From the NCBI GenBank assembly GCA_020633465.1, contig JACKDN010000026.1, positions 47,461 through 111,460 on the forward strand: 64,000 nt of DNA, written 5' to 3'. The notes below the pieces were generated by a model that saw only the letters and a program-made list of their open reading frames with translations, searched no databases and was not told the DNA's origin. This DNA comes from Myxococcales bacterium (GTDB lineage Bacteria > Myxococcota_A > Bradymonadia > UBA7976 > UBA1532). The position numbers and the translations under genes are program-made. Below are positions 45,624-54,190 of the stretch, in pieces. Position 1 is the stretch's first letter, and each line of letters starts with the position of its first letter.

Positions 45624-47018
45624 TCAATCGTCGGCGGGCTCCGGCAGGGGCCACTGGACGTCGACGGTGGTGCCGCGGCCGTCCGAGTGCAGCTGGACGT
45701 CGCCGCCGCGGTGGCGCGCGTGCCGGCGCACCATGGCCAGGCCCACGCCGCTGCCTTCGACGTCGTCGCGCGGGCGCAGGGTCTCGAACAGCCGGAACAC
45801 GCGATCGTGGAACTTGGGCAGGATGCCGGGGCCGTCGTCGGCCACCTGGATGGAGAGCTGACGGCCGCCGTGGGTCAGCGCGAGACGGACGTCGACGCGA
45901 CCGACGTCGCGATCGTGGTGGCGCACGGCGTTGGACACCAGGTGGGCCAGCACGTCGCGCAGGGCGCGCGACTCGACCTCGATGGTGCCGTCGGGCCCGT
46001 CGTAGGCGACCTCGATGCCCGCCGGCGGGTTCACGCGGCGCACGACGCGGCGGAACAGGTCGGGCAGGTCGACCGGCTCGGCGCGCTGGGGGCGCGTGCC
46101 CACGCGCGCGTAAGCGAGCAGATCGTCCAGCAGCTGGCTCATGCGCTTGACGCGCCCTTCGATCAGCTGGGTGTGCTCGCGCACGGACTGCGGATCGTGG
46201 GCGTCCTCGGTGAGCCAGCGGGTGAGGTTCTCCATGCCCCGCAGGGGCGTGCGCAGATCGTGGCTGGCGACGTACGCGAAGGCCTCGAGATCCTCGTTCG
46301 AGCGACGCAGGCGCAGCTCGACGCGCTTCGACGCGGTGACGTCGCGCGCCGTGCCGACCACGCGATACACCGGGCGGCCGGCGCGGCGCATGGGGCGGGC
46401 CGAGGAGTTGAGCCAGCGGACCTCGCCGTTGGGGCGCACGAGGCGGAAGTCGAGGTGGTCGCCGTCCTCGTCCGCCCAGGCGAGGTGGGCCTCGAAGGCG
46501 CCGCGGTCGTCCGGGTGGACGCGCTCGATCCAGGCGCGGGGGTCGAGGTAGGCCTGCGCGCGGGGGATGCCGATCAGGCGCTCGAAGGCCGGGCTGAGGT
46601 ACTGCAGGGTGCGGGTGCGGGGGTCGTGCACCCAGAAGAGGTCGTCGCCGTAGGCCACGAGCTGGGTCTCGGCCTCTTCGCGGGGGGGCAGCAGGCGGAC
46701 GAAGACGCCGACGTGCGCGGGACCGACGCGCCACAGGTCGATGGCGTAGGTGGTGTCGGCGATCTCGATGGGGTCGAGCTGCCGCGGGCGGCCGGTCTCC
46801 AGGACGCTGGCGAAGGCCTCGGGCAGGTGGGCGTCGGTCAGGCGCGGGTAGACGTCCGACAACATGCCGCCGACCTTCTTGCGGGTGCTGGGGTCGAGCC
46901 CGTCGCAGGCGGCGTTGGCGTAGGCGAGGCGGTAGTCGTGCGGCCCCGGGCCCACGTGGTGCCACACCACGATGGGGTGGACCAGGGATTCCAGGATTTG
47001 GCGCGCGTCGTCGTCCAT
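45624..47018 (-). CDS. Two-PAS sensor histidine kinase
   Basis: This 464-residue cytoplasmic kinase has two PAS-like domains (about 8-110, and 125-230 with FWVHDPRTRTLQYLSPAFERLIG and the PAC end YRVVGTARDVTASK), then HisKA with phospho-acceptor His253 (SHDLRTPLRGMENL) and HATPase (HLVSNAVRHHD, VADDGPGILPKF, EGSGVGLAMVRRH). The SHDLRTPLRG form is typical of kinases paired with small Rcp1-type receivers, and such a receiver gene lies divergently 69 bases away. ATG 47018 is chosen; an in-frame ATG at 47048 is possible. It follows the amidohydrolase pair on the same strand. Confidence 0.9.
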   Translation of the reverse strand: MDDDARQILESLVHPIVVWHHVGPGPHDYRLAYANAACDGLDPSTRKKVGGMLSDVYPRLTDAHLPEAFASVLETGRPRQLDPIEIADTTYAIDLWRVGPAHVGVFVRLLPPREEAETQLVAYGDDLFWVHDPRTRTLQYLSPAFERLIGIPRAQAYLDPRAWIERVHPDDRGAFEAHLAWADEDGDHLDFRLVRPNGEVRWLNSSARPMRRAGRPVYRVVGTARDVTASKRVELRLRRSNEDLEAFAYVASHDLRTPLRGMENLTRWLTEDAHDPQSVREHTQLIEGRVKRMSQLLDDLLAYARVGTRPQRAEPVDLPDLFRRVVRRVNPPAGIEVAYDGPDGTIEVESRALRDVLAHLVSNAVRHHDRDVGRVDVRLALTHGGRQLSIQVADDGPGILPKFHDRVFRLFETLRPRDDVEGSGVGLAMVRRHARHRGGDVQLHSDGRGTTVDVQWPLPEPADD

Positions 47019-47087
47019 CCCGCCGCCCGTTGCGAGGCCGGGGGGCATGCTGCATGATGCGGGGCGGGCTGGCAAGGAGTCGGGCAG

Positions 47088-47504
47088 GTGGGCAGACGAC
47101 CGATTCGGCTGTTCATGGTCGAGGACGACGAGATCGACGTCCGGTGCATGCGCCGGGGGTTGAAGCGGGCGGGCTCGCGCCTGCCGCTGCGCGTGGCGCG
47201 CGACGGCGACGAGGCGCTGGCCGCGCTGCGTCGGGAGGAGGATCCGGGGGGCACGGTCGTCGTGCTCGACCTGCAGATGCCGCGGATGAACGGCCTGGAG
47301 TTCCTCGCCGCGCTGCGCTCCGACCAGCGGCTGCGCGGCACGCCGGTGTTCGTGCTGACCACGTCGGACGCGCCCGAGGATCTCGAGCGGGCCTACGAAC
47401 ACCAGGTGGCGGGCTACGTGATGAAGCGCGACGCGGGGGACGACTTCGAGCAGATGGTGACGCTGCTCGACCGCTTCTGCGCGGTGGTGGCGCTGCCGGA
47501 TTGA
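47088..47504 (+). CDS. Stand-alone receiver, Rcp1-like response regulator
   Basis: This 138-residue single receiver domain has the acidic pair FMVEDDEID, phospho-acceptor Asp61 (VVLDLQMPRMNGLEFL), the Thr/Ser block VFVLTTSDAPED and Lys in GYVMKRD. The insertion 'EEDPGGT' before the acceptor strand is typical of the Rcp1/CheY-like regulators that serve phytochrome-type kinases. It has no output domain, so it acts by protein contact or as a phosphate relay. The GTG start is close to a GGAGTC site. The divergent kinase at 45624-47018 is the likely donor. Confidence 0.9.
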   Translation: MGRRPIRLFMVEDDEIDVRCMRRGLKRAGSRLPLRVARDGDEALAALRREEDPGGTVVVLDLQMPRMNGLEFLAALRSDQRLRGTPVFVLTTSDAPEDLERAYEHQVAGYVMKRDAGDDFEQMVTLLDRFCAVVALPD

Positions 47505-47522
47505 CGGGTCGGCAGAGACAGT

Positions 47523-47544
47523 CCGCGGGCTGCGCGGCCCGCGG
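47523..47544 (+). terminator. Strong hairpin downstream of the receiver gene
   Basis: CCGCGGGC (47523-47530) and GCCCGCGG (47537-47544) form a perfect 8 bp stem with a 6-base loop, starting 18 bases after the receiver stop. No T tract follows, so it would be a GC-hairpin terminator or processing site. The next gene starts at 47662. Confidence 0.45.
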
Positions 47545-47661
47545 CGTCCGCGACGCCGCCCAGCAGGCGCCCTGGTCCGATCGCGCTGTCGTCCCCCTTC
47601 CGCGGACCCTGCAACAGTGTTTGGATGGCCGGCTGAGCCCACGCGGCAGAAGGAGCCACCG

Positions 47662-49347
47662 ATGACGGAGCCGACCACGATCCTCGAGAGCGCGCTGCGG
47701 TGGGAGCGGGAGATCCCGAACCACGCCTTCATCGTGCAGCCGATGGGCGGCGCCTTCGAGAACGTCAAGACGTACACCTGGGCCCAGATGATGGACGAGG
47801 CGCGCCGGATGGCCGCGTGGATCCAGGCCCAGGGCTGGGCGCCCGGCAGCGCGATCGCCCTGTGCTCCAAGAACTGCGCCTGGTGGGTCATGGCTGATCT
47901 GGCCATCTGGATGGCGGGCCACGTCACCGTGCCGATCTACCCCACGCTCGACGAAGAGACCGTGCGCTACATCCTCGAGCACAGCGGCGCGAAGATGCTG
48001 TTCGTCGGCAAGCTCGACGCGGTGTGGGACGTGATGAAGGCCGGTGTGCCGGACGACCTCGTGCAGGTGGCGTTCCCGCTCTCGCCCGAGGGCCCGTACC
48101 AGCGCTGGGACGACATCATCGGGCGCGTCGAGCCGCTCCGGGACGTGGCCGAGCGCGAGCCGGACGAGCTGGCCACCATCATCTACACGTCGGGCAGCAC
48201 CGGGCGGCCCAAGGGCGTCATGCACAGCTTCCGCGGCATGTTCGTCTGCACGCGGGGCCTGGCGGACGCGATCGACCTGTTGGAGGGCGATCGCTACCTG
48301 TCCTATCTGCCGATGGCCCACGGCATGGAGCGTTGGCTGGGCGAGTGCAGCTCGCTCTACAACGGCAAGGGCCAGCTGTACTTCGCGGAGTCGATCGACA
48401 CCTTCGTGCGGGACCTGCAGCGCGCCCGGCCCACGGTCTTCCTGTCGGTGCCGCGGCTGTGGGCGAAGTTCCAGCTCGGCGTGTTCGCGAAGATGCCGCC
48501 CCAGAAGCTCGACTTCCTGCTGAAGGTCCCGATCCTGGGGAAGATCGTCGCGAAGAAGGTGCTGGCCGGCTTGGGGCTGGGTGAATGTCGCATGGCCGGC
48601 AGCGGGTCGGCGCCCATCCCCAAGGAGCTGATCGAGTGGTACAAGCGCCTCGGCCTCGAGCTGCTCGAGGGCTACGGGATGACCGAGAACTTCAACTACA
48701 GCCACATCAGCAAGCCCGGTGAGGGCGTCCCCGGGTACGTGGGCACGCCCTACGACGACGTGCAGGCCCGGATCGCCGACGACGGCGAGATCCAGGTGCT
48801 GAGCCCGGGGGCGATGCTCGGCTACTACAAGCAGCCCGAAGAGACGCAGGCGACGTTCACCGAGGATGGCTGGCTCAAGACCGGCGACCGCGGCGAGATC
48901 GACGGCGCCGGCCGCTTGAAGATCACCGGCCGGACGAAGGAGATCTTCAAGACCAGCAAGGGGAAGTACGTGGCCCCCGCGCCGATCGAGAACCTGTTGA
49001 ACAACCACCCGCGCATCGAGCTCGCCTGCGTCGGCGGCTCGGGTTTTCCGCAGCCCAGCGCGGTGATCAAGCTGAGCGAGGAGGCGTGGAAGCAGGCCCA
49101 GGGCGGGGGCAAGGCCGAGATCACCAAGGACCTCGAGGCCCACCTCGCGGCGGTCAACGCCCAGCTACCGAACTTCGAGCGGCTGGACTTCGTGGCCGTG
49201 GTGCCCGAGGACTGGCTTCCCGAGAACGGCTTCTTGACGCCGACCATGAAGATCCGGCGGGGCTCGATCGAGAAGGCCTACAGCCCCTTCAACGACGACT
49301 GGTACGGCCGCAAGGAGAAGGTGGTCTGGCACCAGCCGGCCGCCTGA
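47662..49347 (+). CDS. Long-chain acyl-CoA synthetase (AMP-binding)
   Basis: This 561-residue adenylate-forming enzyme activates a carboxylic acid, probably a fatty acid, to its CoA ester. The P-loop is YTSGSTGRPKG (175-185), followed by the A-motif SYLPMAHGMERW, GYGMTENF and the C-terminal hinge and lysine region TGDRGEIDGAGRLKITGR and KTSKGKYVAPAPIEN. The SYLPLAH-type block is typical of fatty acyl-CoA synthetases. ATG 47662 is preceded by AAGGAG and gives the normal N-terminus. It stands alone, with the Uma2 islet 183 bases downstream. Confidence 0.94.
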   Translation: MTEPTTILESALRWEREIPNHAFIVQPMGGAFENVKTYTWAQMMDEARRMAAWIQAQGWAPGSAIALCSKNCAWWVMADLAIWMAGHVTVPIYPTLDEETVRYILEHSGAKMLFVGKLDAVWDVMKAGVPDDLVQVAFPLSPEGPYQRWDDIIGRVEPLRDVAEREPDELATIIYTSGSTGRPKGVMHSFRGMFVCTRGLADAIDLLEGDRYLSYLPMAHGMERWLGECSSLYNGKGQLYFAESIDTFVRDLQRARPTVFLSVPRLWAKFQLGVFAKMPPQKLDFLLKVPILGKIVAKKVLAGLGLGECRMAGSGSAPIPKELIEWYKRLGLELLEGYGMTENFNYSHISKPGEGVPGYVGTPYDDVQARIADDGEIQVLSPGAMLGYYKQPEETQATFTEDGWLKTGDRGEIDGAGRLKITGRTKEIFKTSKGKYVAPAPIENLLNNHPRIELACVGGSGFPQPSAVIKLSEEAWKQAQGGGKAEITKDLEAHLAAVNAQLPNFERLDFVAVVPEDWLPENGFLTPTMKIRRGSIEKAYSPFNDDWYGRKEKVVWHQPAA

Positions 49348-49530
49348 GCGGCGCGCCGGTTGCGGCGGCAGGACGGACGGCCCTGCCTCATCTCCGCGCA
49401 CGGTCGAGCGGCGGCTCGGCCTCGTCGAGACCGTTTCGCAGGGCCAGGGGAGGGTGGTTCTGCGATCGTCCTGACCCCCAGGCGCCTCGCGGCGGTTTCC
49501 TCGTCCCGGTCTGCCCGCTATCCTCCACCC

Positions 49531-50325
49531 ATGGCGACCTCCGGGACCGACAACTCCACGCCCGAAGATCGCCGCCGGCCGGCGGTCGACGATCGGCTGG
49601 TGGCGCCCGAGTCGCGCTTCGAGATCTCCGACGGGAAGGTGGTGTACGTGGCGCCGGCGGACGAGCCCCACGGCACGCGGCACTCGAAGGTGGCCGCCCT
49701 GGTCGAGGCCCACGCGCGGGACGACTTCGACGTCGCGGTGGACATGCTGACGCGCACGTCGGTGCTGGACGACATGGCGCCCGACGTCAGCGTGTTCCCA
49801 CGTGCGCGCGATCCGGAGACCGACGGGCGGCAGATCGAGCAGATCGTCTTCGAGATCTGCAGCACCGAGCGGCTGCGCGACGCGGGGGTCAAGGCCGCGA
49901 AGCTGGTGGGGCGCGGTGTGCGCCGGGTGTTCGTCGTTGACGTCGAGCGTCGCCGGGCGCTCGAGTGGTCGACGGCCACCGAGAGCTGGCAGATCCTCGG
50001 ACCGGACGAAGTGATCACCGACAGCGCCCTCGCCGCGCCGCTGCCGGCCGCCGCGCTGGTGGACGCCGCGAAGGCCGACGACGCCGTGGCGCGCGCGCTG
50101 CTGGTGAAGGGCAACCCGGTGCTGGTCAGCGCGCTGCGCGCGAGCCACGACACGGGCGCGGCGGAAGCGCTGGTCGAGTCAGTCCTGGCGGTGCTTCAGG
50201 CGCGCGGCCTGACGGTGCCGAATGACGTCGAGACGCGGGTGCGTTCGACGCGCGAAGTGACGGTGCTGCACACGTGGTTGAGAAGGGCCGCCACGTGCGG
50301 CGACGCCGACGGCCTGTTCGAGTAG
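49531..50325 (+). CDS. Uma2-like (DUF820) putative restriction-fold nuclease
   Basis: This 264-residue protein has the Uma2/DUF820 layout, a PD-(D/E)xK restriction-endonuclease-like fold: RFEISDGKVVYVAPA followed by HGTRHSKVAALVEAHA, then APDVSVFPRARD (catalytic Asp), QIVFEICST (catalytic Glu) and a downstream Lys in DAGVKAAKLVG. The C-terminal 80 residues are extra. Uma2 proteins are multicopy in cyanobacteria and some delta-proteobacteria and of unknown role. ATG 49531 is chosen because it opens the family N-terminus; there is no clear ribosome-binding site. It begins a three-gene islet of lower GC than its surroundings. Confidence 0.85.
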   Translation: MATSGTDNSTPEDRRRPAVDDRLVAPESRFEISDGKVVYVAPADEPHGTRHSKVAALVEAHARDDFDVAVDMLTRTSVLDDMAPDVSVFPRARDPETDGRQIEQIVFEICSTERLRDAGVKAAKLVGRGVRRVFVVDVERRRALEWSTATESWQILGPDEVITDSALAAPLPAAALVDAAKADDAVARALLVKGNPVLVSALRASHDTGAAEALVESVLAVLQARGLTVPNDVETRVRSTREVTVLHTWLRRAATCGDADGLFE

Positions 50326-50391
50326 CAGCGAAGGCTTCTCGGCGGGGCTCGGCGCTTGCCGGACTCTCGGGTTGGGGGATACCTTCCGAGC

Positions 50392-50604
50392 ATGGACGTC
50401 GAGGCTCGATTCGTGGTCGATTTCAAGGTGCGGAGCGGCAAGCCCTGCGTCCGGGGAACCCGGATCACGGTGCACGACATCTTGGAGTATCTGGCCGGCG
50501 GCATGTCCGAGGACGCGTTGCTCGACGACTTCCCTAGCTTGGCGCGGGAGGACATCCGGGCGTGCCGAGAGTTGGGTCGCTCTTCGCCCGGCGCGGCGTC
50601 GTGA
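50392..50604 (+). CDS. DUF433 protein, antitoxin-like
   Basis: This 70-residue protein is a complete DUF433 domain: GKPCVRGTRITVHDILEYLAGGMSEDALLDDFPSLAREDIRACREL. DUF433 proteins are small DNA-binding-type antitoxins that are usually followed at once by a DUF5615 PIN-like toxin, which is not present here; the next ORF is unrelated. ATG 50392 is preceded by CCTTCCGAG, without a strong ribosome-binding site. It may be an orphan or have recruited a new partner. Confidence 0.9.
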   Translation: MDVEARFVVDFKVRSGKPCVRGTRITVHDILEYLAGGMSEDALLDDFPSLAREDIRACRELGRSSPGAAS

Positions 50605-50620
50605 GCTGTGGGCTCGGACG

Positions 50621-50998
50621 ATGAAGCGAGTCGTCGAGGCGCTCTACGAGCAGGTCATCGTCTCCTTCCAACAGGCCAAGTCGGAGCGTCGAGACCTCTA
50701 CGACCTCGGTTGGAACGCGGGCTCAGCGGAGCTCGACCTGTTGGGCGACGTGGAGCTCTACGGCGACGCAATCGCGGGACTCTCAACGCACATCTCCAGG
50801 CGACGGGGGCCTGCTGACCGGGCAGCGATTCTCTCCAAGCTGGAGGCCGCATCCCTCTTCGCGTACCCGGCGCTGACCGACTTCGTGCTCACGCGAGGGG
50901 AACGGTATCCGAAGTTGCAGAGGCACTTGCTGCTGCTCGAGTGCCTTCGCTCGGCTTGTTTGGTTGCCCTCTCCGACTCGATCGAGGAGTCGGGCTGA
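50621..50998 (+). CDS. Unknown helical protein next to DUF433 antitoxin
   Basis: This 125-residue protein (MKRVVEALYEQVIVSFQQAKSE...) begins 16 bases after the DUF433 stop and is predicted to be all helical, with the central region SAELDLLGDVELYGDAIAGL and an amphipathic C-terminal third (HLLLLECLRSACLVALSD). I recognise no family. Its GC is visibly lower than neighbouring genes. The tight spacing suggests co-expression with DUF433, and it sits where a toxin would be expected, but there is no PIN, RelE or other toxin motif. Confidence 0.6.
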   Translation: MKRVVEALYEQVIVSFQQAKSERRDLYDLGWNAGSAELDLLGDVELYGDAIAGLSTHISRRRGPADRAAILSKLEAASLFAYPALTDFVLTRGERYPKLQRHLLLLECLRSACLVALSDSIEESG

Positions 50999-51028
50999 CG
51001 CCAGCCCGATCGTCACCCGTCCCTGCGC

Positions 51029-52144
51029 TCAGGCCAGCTTGCGGCTCAGCGCGCGGGCGGACAGCAGGAACACCAGCACGCCCATCCCGCCCAGGGCCAC
51101 CAACTGCGGCGCCAGGTCGGCCCAGCCGGCGGCTTTGAGCAGGACGCCGCGCAGGATCTCGACGAAGTGGCGCACGGGGTCGAGCAGGGTGGCGTACTGC
51201 AGCCACTCGGGCATGTTGGGCACCGGGCTCATGAAGCCGGACAGCAGCACCATGGGCAGGATGATGAAGAAGGCTGCCATGAAGGCTTGCTGCTGGTTCT
51301 TCGCCAGGGTGGCGACGAGCAGGCCCAGGCCCAGGGTGGTCAGCAGGTAGAGGGCGCCGGCGAAGGCCAGCAGGAACAGGCTGCCGCGCAGGGGGACGTC
51401 GAAGATGGCGGCGCCGGCGGTGACGACGAGGCCCAGGTCGAGCATGCCGACCACCGCGTAGGGCAGCGTCTTGCCCACGACGAGCGCCGAGGGGGGCAGG
51501 GGGGTCACCAGCACCTGCTCGAGCGTGCCGGCCTCCTTCTCGCGGGCCAGGCCCATGGCGGTGACGATGAAGGTGACCACCAGCAGCAGCGTGGCGGCGA
51601 CGCCTGGCACGAAGTACACGCGGCTGTCGAGCGTGGGGTTGTAGAGCACGCGGGGGCGCACGTCGGGGCGGCCCATCGTGGGCACGGCGCCGCGCTCGCG
51701 GAGGCGCTGCAGGCCGCGCTGCAGCGCGAAGGCCTCGACGGCGTTGCGGGCGACGATGGCGTGGTTGGCGTTGCTGCCGTCGGTCAGCACCTGCACCGGG
51801 GCGGGGCGGCCGGCGAGCTCGGCGCGGGCGAAGCCGCGGGGCAGCACCAGGGCGACCTCGGCCTCGCCGGCGACCAGGGCGGCGACGCCGTCGGCGGCGA
51901 CGGGGGACCGCTCGACGACCTCGAACAGCTCGCCGGCGGTGAGGTCGGCCGCGAAGTCGCGGCTGGCGGCAGTGCGGTCGGCGTCGACGATGACGGTGGG
52001 CAGGCCCTCGACCTCGAGGTTCACCGCGAAGCCGAGGACCGTGAGCTGCAGCAGCGGCGCGATCACCAGCACCACCAGCGTGCGCTTGTCGCGCAGCGTC
52101 TGGCGCACCTCCTTGCGGGCGACGGCGAGGGCCTCGACGCGCAT
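51029..52144 (-). CDS. ABC-2 type permease (YhhJ/YbhR-like)
   Basis: This 371-residue permease has an N-terminal helix (LVVLVIAPLLQLTVLGFAVNL), a large periplasmic domain of about 150 residues (LPTVIVDADRTAASRDFAADL) and five C-terminal helices, the usual ABC-2 plan with the block AREKEAGTLEQVLVTP. It is the last gene of a six-gene overlapping operon that encodes a tripartite exporter of the YhiI-RbbA-YhhJ type. A second, similar permease is encoded directly upstream, so the channel is probably a heterodimer. Substrates for such systems are drugs or cell-envelope molecules; none can be assigned here. Confidence 0.92.
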   Translation of the reverse strand: MRVEALAVARKEVRQTLRDKRTLVVLVIAPLLQLTVLGFAVNLEVEGLPTVIVDADRTAASRDFAADLTAGELFEVVERSPVAADGVAALVAGEAEVALVLPRGFARAELAGRPAPVQVLTDGSNANHAIVARNAVEAFALQRGLQRLRERGAVPTMGRPDVRPRVLYNPTLDSRVYFVPGVAATLLLVVTFIVTAMGLAREKEAGTLEQVLVTPLPPSALVVGKTLPYAVVGMLDLGLVVTAGAAIFDVPLRGSLFLLAFAGALYLLTTLGLGLLVATLAKNQQQAFMAAFFIILPMVLLSGFMSPVPNMPEWLQYATLLDPVRHFVEILRGVLLKAAGWADLAPQLVALGGMGVLVFLLSARALSRKLA

Positions 52145-52145
52145 C

Positions 52146-53252
52146 TCAGGCCCCCACCACGCGCTGGAAGCGCTTGATCGACAGCGCCAACATCACCGCG
52201 AAGAAGGCCGCGATGGCGCCGCAGTCGGCGGCCACGGCGGCGGGGCCGTTGCCGCGCAGCAGGATGGCGCGGAGGGCCTCGACCAGGTGGCTCGCGGGGA
52301 AGACGTTGGCCAGCACGCGCAGGGGCAGCGGCATGTGCTCGATGGGGAAGATGAAGCCCGACAACAGCAGCGCGGGCAGCAGCGTCGTGATGACCGCGAC
52401 CTGCGAGGCCAGCATCTGGCTGCGGGTGACGACGCTGATCAGCAGCCCTTGCCCCAGCATCGCCAGCAGGAACAGCGAGGCGACGCCGAACAACAGCAGC
52501 AGGCTGCCGCGCACCGGCAGGTCGAACAGGGTGACGCCGGCGGTGAGCACCAGCAGCACCTGCACCAGGCCGAGCACGAAGTAGGGCGCCAGCTTGCCGA
52601 GGATGATCTCGACGCGGCGGGTGGGCGTGGCGAACAGCTGCTCCATGCTGCCGCGCTCGTACTCGCGCGCGACGGTGAGCGCGGTCAGCATCACCGCGAT
52701 GATGACCAGGATCAGCGCCATCAGGCCGGGGATGATGAAGATGGTGCTGCGCAGGGCCGGGTTGAACAGGGCGCGCGAGCGCACGGCGTAGGGCAGGCCG
52801 CCGGGCACCTCGACGCGCCCGATGGCGATGGCGCTGGCATAGCCCATGGCGACGGCGGCGGTGCTGTTGTCGGCGCCGTCGACCAGGAGCTGCACGGGCG
52901 CGGGCTCGCCGCGGCGCAGCGCGCGGGTGTAGTCGTCGTCGATCACCAAGGCGGCGCGGGCGACGTCGCGGCGCAGCAGCGGGACGGCGGCCTCGGCGCT
53001 GGGCGCGTCGGCGACGGGCACGAACAGGTCGCCGGCGGTCATGCGGCGGGCCAGGGCGCGGCTGTCGGCGGTCTGGTCGCGGTCGACGACGGCCAGCGGG
53101 ATGTGATCGAGGTCGAACGAGATGGCGTAGCCGAACAGCAGCAGCAGCACGACCGGCAGCAGCAGCGCGAAGGCGAGCATCTGCGGATCGCGGCGGATGT
53201 GGGCCAGCTCCTTGACGGCCAGGGCGGCGGTGCGGATCAGCGCGGGGCGCAT
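52146..53252 (-). CDS. ABC-2 type permease, second subunit
   Basis: This 368-residue permease is a paralogue of its downstream neighbour: N-terminal helix (MLAFALLLPVVLLLLFGYAISF), periplasmic domain (IPLAVVDRDQTADSRALARRM), the block AREYERGSMEQLFATP and five closing helices. ATG 53252 overlaps the stop of the ATPase gene by one base, and its stop lies 1 base before the next start, so the permeases are made in equal amounts. It should pair with the permease at 51029-52144. Confidence 0.92.
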   Translation of the reverse strand: MRPALIRTAALAVKELAHIRRDPQMLAFALLLPVVLLLLFGYAISFDLDHIPLAVVDRDQTADSRALARRMTAGDLFVPVADAPSAEAAVPLLRRDVARAALVIDDDYTRALRRGEPAPVQLLVDGADNSTAAVAMGYASAIAIGRVEVPGGLPYAVRSRALFNPALRSTIFIIPGLMALILVIIAVMLTALTVAREYERGSMEQLFATPTRRVEIILGKLAPYFVLGLVQVLLVLTAGVTLFDLPVRGSLLLLFGVASLFLLAMLGQGLLISVVTRSQMLASQVAVITTLLPALLLSGFIFPIEHMPLPLRVLANVFPASHLVEALRAILLRGNGPAAVAADCGAIAAFFAVMLALSIKRFQRVVGA

Positions 53253-54190
53253 CAGGCGGCCTCCCGCCCGACCAGCTCGAGGAAGACGTCCTCGAGGTTG
53301 GGGGTGGTGGGCTCGACGCGGGGGTCGGCGACGCCGGCGTCGGCCAGGCGCGCGGTGAGGGCGTCGGCGTCGGCGAGGGCGGCGTCGGGATCGAGGCGGA
53401 CGCGCAGGCGGCGGCCGAAGGGCTGCAGGCCGCGCACGCCCGCGGCGCCGTCGAGGGCGCGGCGCAGGTCGGCCCGCGGGGCGTCGCCGTCGATGGTGAA
53501 GAACACGCCGGGCACCAGGGTGCGCTTCAGCTCGGCCGGGGTGTCGAGGGCCTCGAGGCGGCCGTCGACCATCAGGCCGACGCGGCCGCAGTACTCGGCC
53601 TCGTCGAGGTGGTGCGTGGTGACGAAGACGGCGGTGCCCTCGGCGGCGACCGCGCGGATGTCGCGCCAGAAGGCGCGGCGGGCGTCGGGGGCGACGCCGG
53701 CGGTGGGCTCGTCGAGGAACAGGATGCGGGGCTGGTGCAGGCGCGCCGAGGCCAGGGCCAGGCGCTGGCGCAGGCCGCCGGGCAGGGCGCCGGTGAGCGT
53801 GTCGCGGCGGGCGTCGAGGCCGCTGTGCTCGAGGGCGTCGCGCACGCGGCGGCGGCGCTCGGCCCCGCTCAGCCCCTGGGCGCCGGCGAAGAACTCGAGG
53901 TTCTCGGCGGGCGTCAGGTCGAGGTACAGCGAGAACTTCTGCGACATGTAGCCGATGGACCGCTTCACCGCGCGCGGATCGCGGGCGATGTCGTGGCCGG
54001 CGATGGTGGCGCGGCCCTCGGTCGGCGCCAGCAGGCCGCACAGCATGCGGATGGTGGTGCTCTTGCCGGCGCCGTTGGCCCCCAGGTAGCCGAAGATCTC
54101 GCCGGGCTCGACCTGGAAGCTGACCGCGTCGACGGCGGTGAAGTCGCCGAAGCGCCGGGTCAGGCCGTCGACGTCGATGAGCGCGCTCAT
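53252..54190 (-). CDS. ABC transporter ATPase, exporter subunit
   Basis: This 312-residue ATPase has Walker A GANGAGKS, a Q-loop (YMSQKFSLY), the signature as LPGGLRQRLALA (one change from LSGGQ), Walker B ILFLDEPTAGV and the H-loop VTTHHLDEAEYC. A C-terminal extension of about 80 residues (PRADLRRALDGAAGVRGL) is of the type found in exporter ATPases. ATG 54190 overlaps the stop of the first ATPase gene by four bases. Together with that protein it probably forms a heterodimer equivalent to the fused double ATPase RbbA. Confidence 0.93.
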   Translation of the reverse strand: MSALIDVDGLTRRFGDFTAVDAVSFQVEPGEIFGYLGANGAGKSTTIRMLCGLLAPTEGRATIAGHDIARDPRAVKRSIGYMSQKFSLYLDLTPAENLEFFAGAQGLSGAERRRRVRDALEHSGLDARRDTLTGALPGGLRQRLALASARLHQPRILFLDEPTAGVAPDARRAFWRDIRAVAAEGTAVFVTTHHLDEAEYCGRVGLMVDGRLEALDTPAELKRTLVPGVFFTIDGDAPRADLRRALDGAAGVRGLQPFGRRLRVRLDPDAALADADALTARLADAGVADPRVEPTTPNLEDVFLELVGREAA

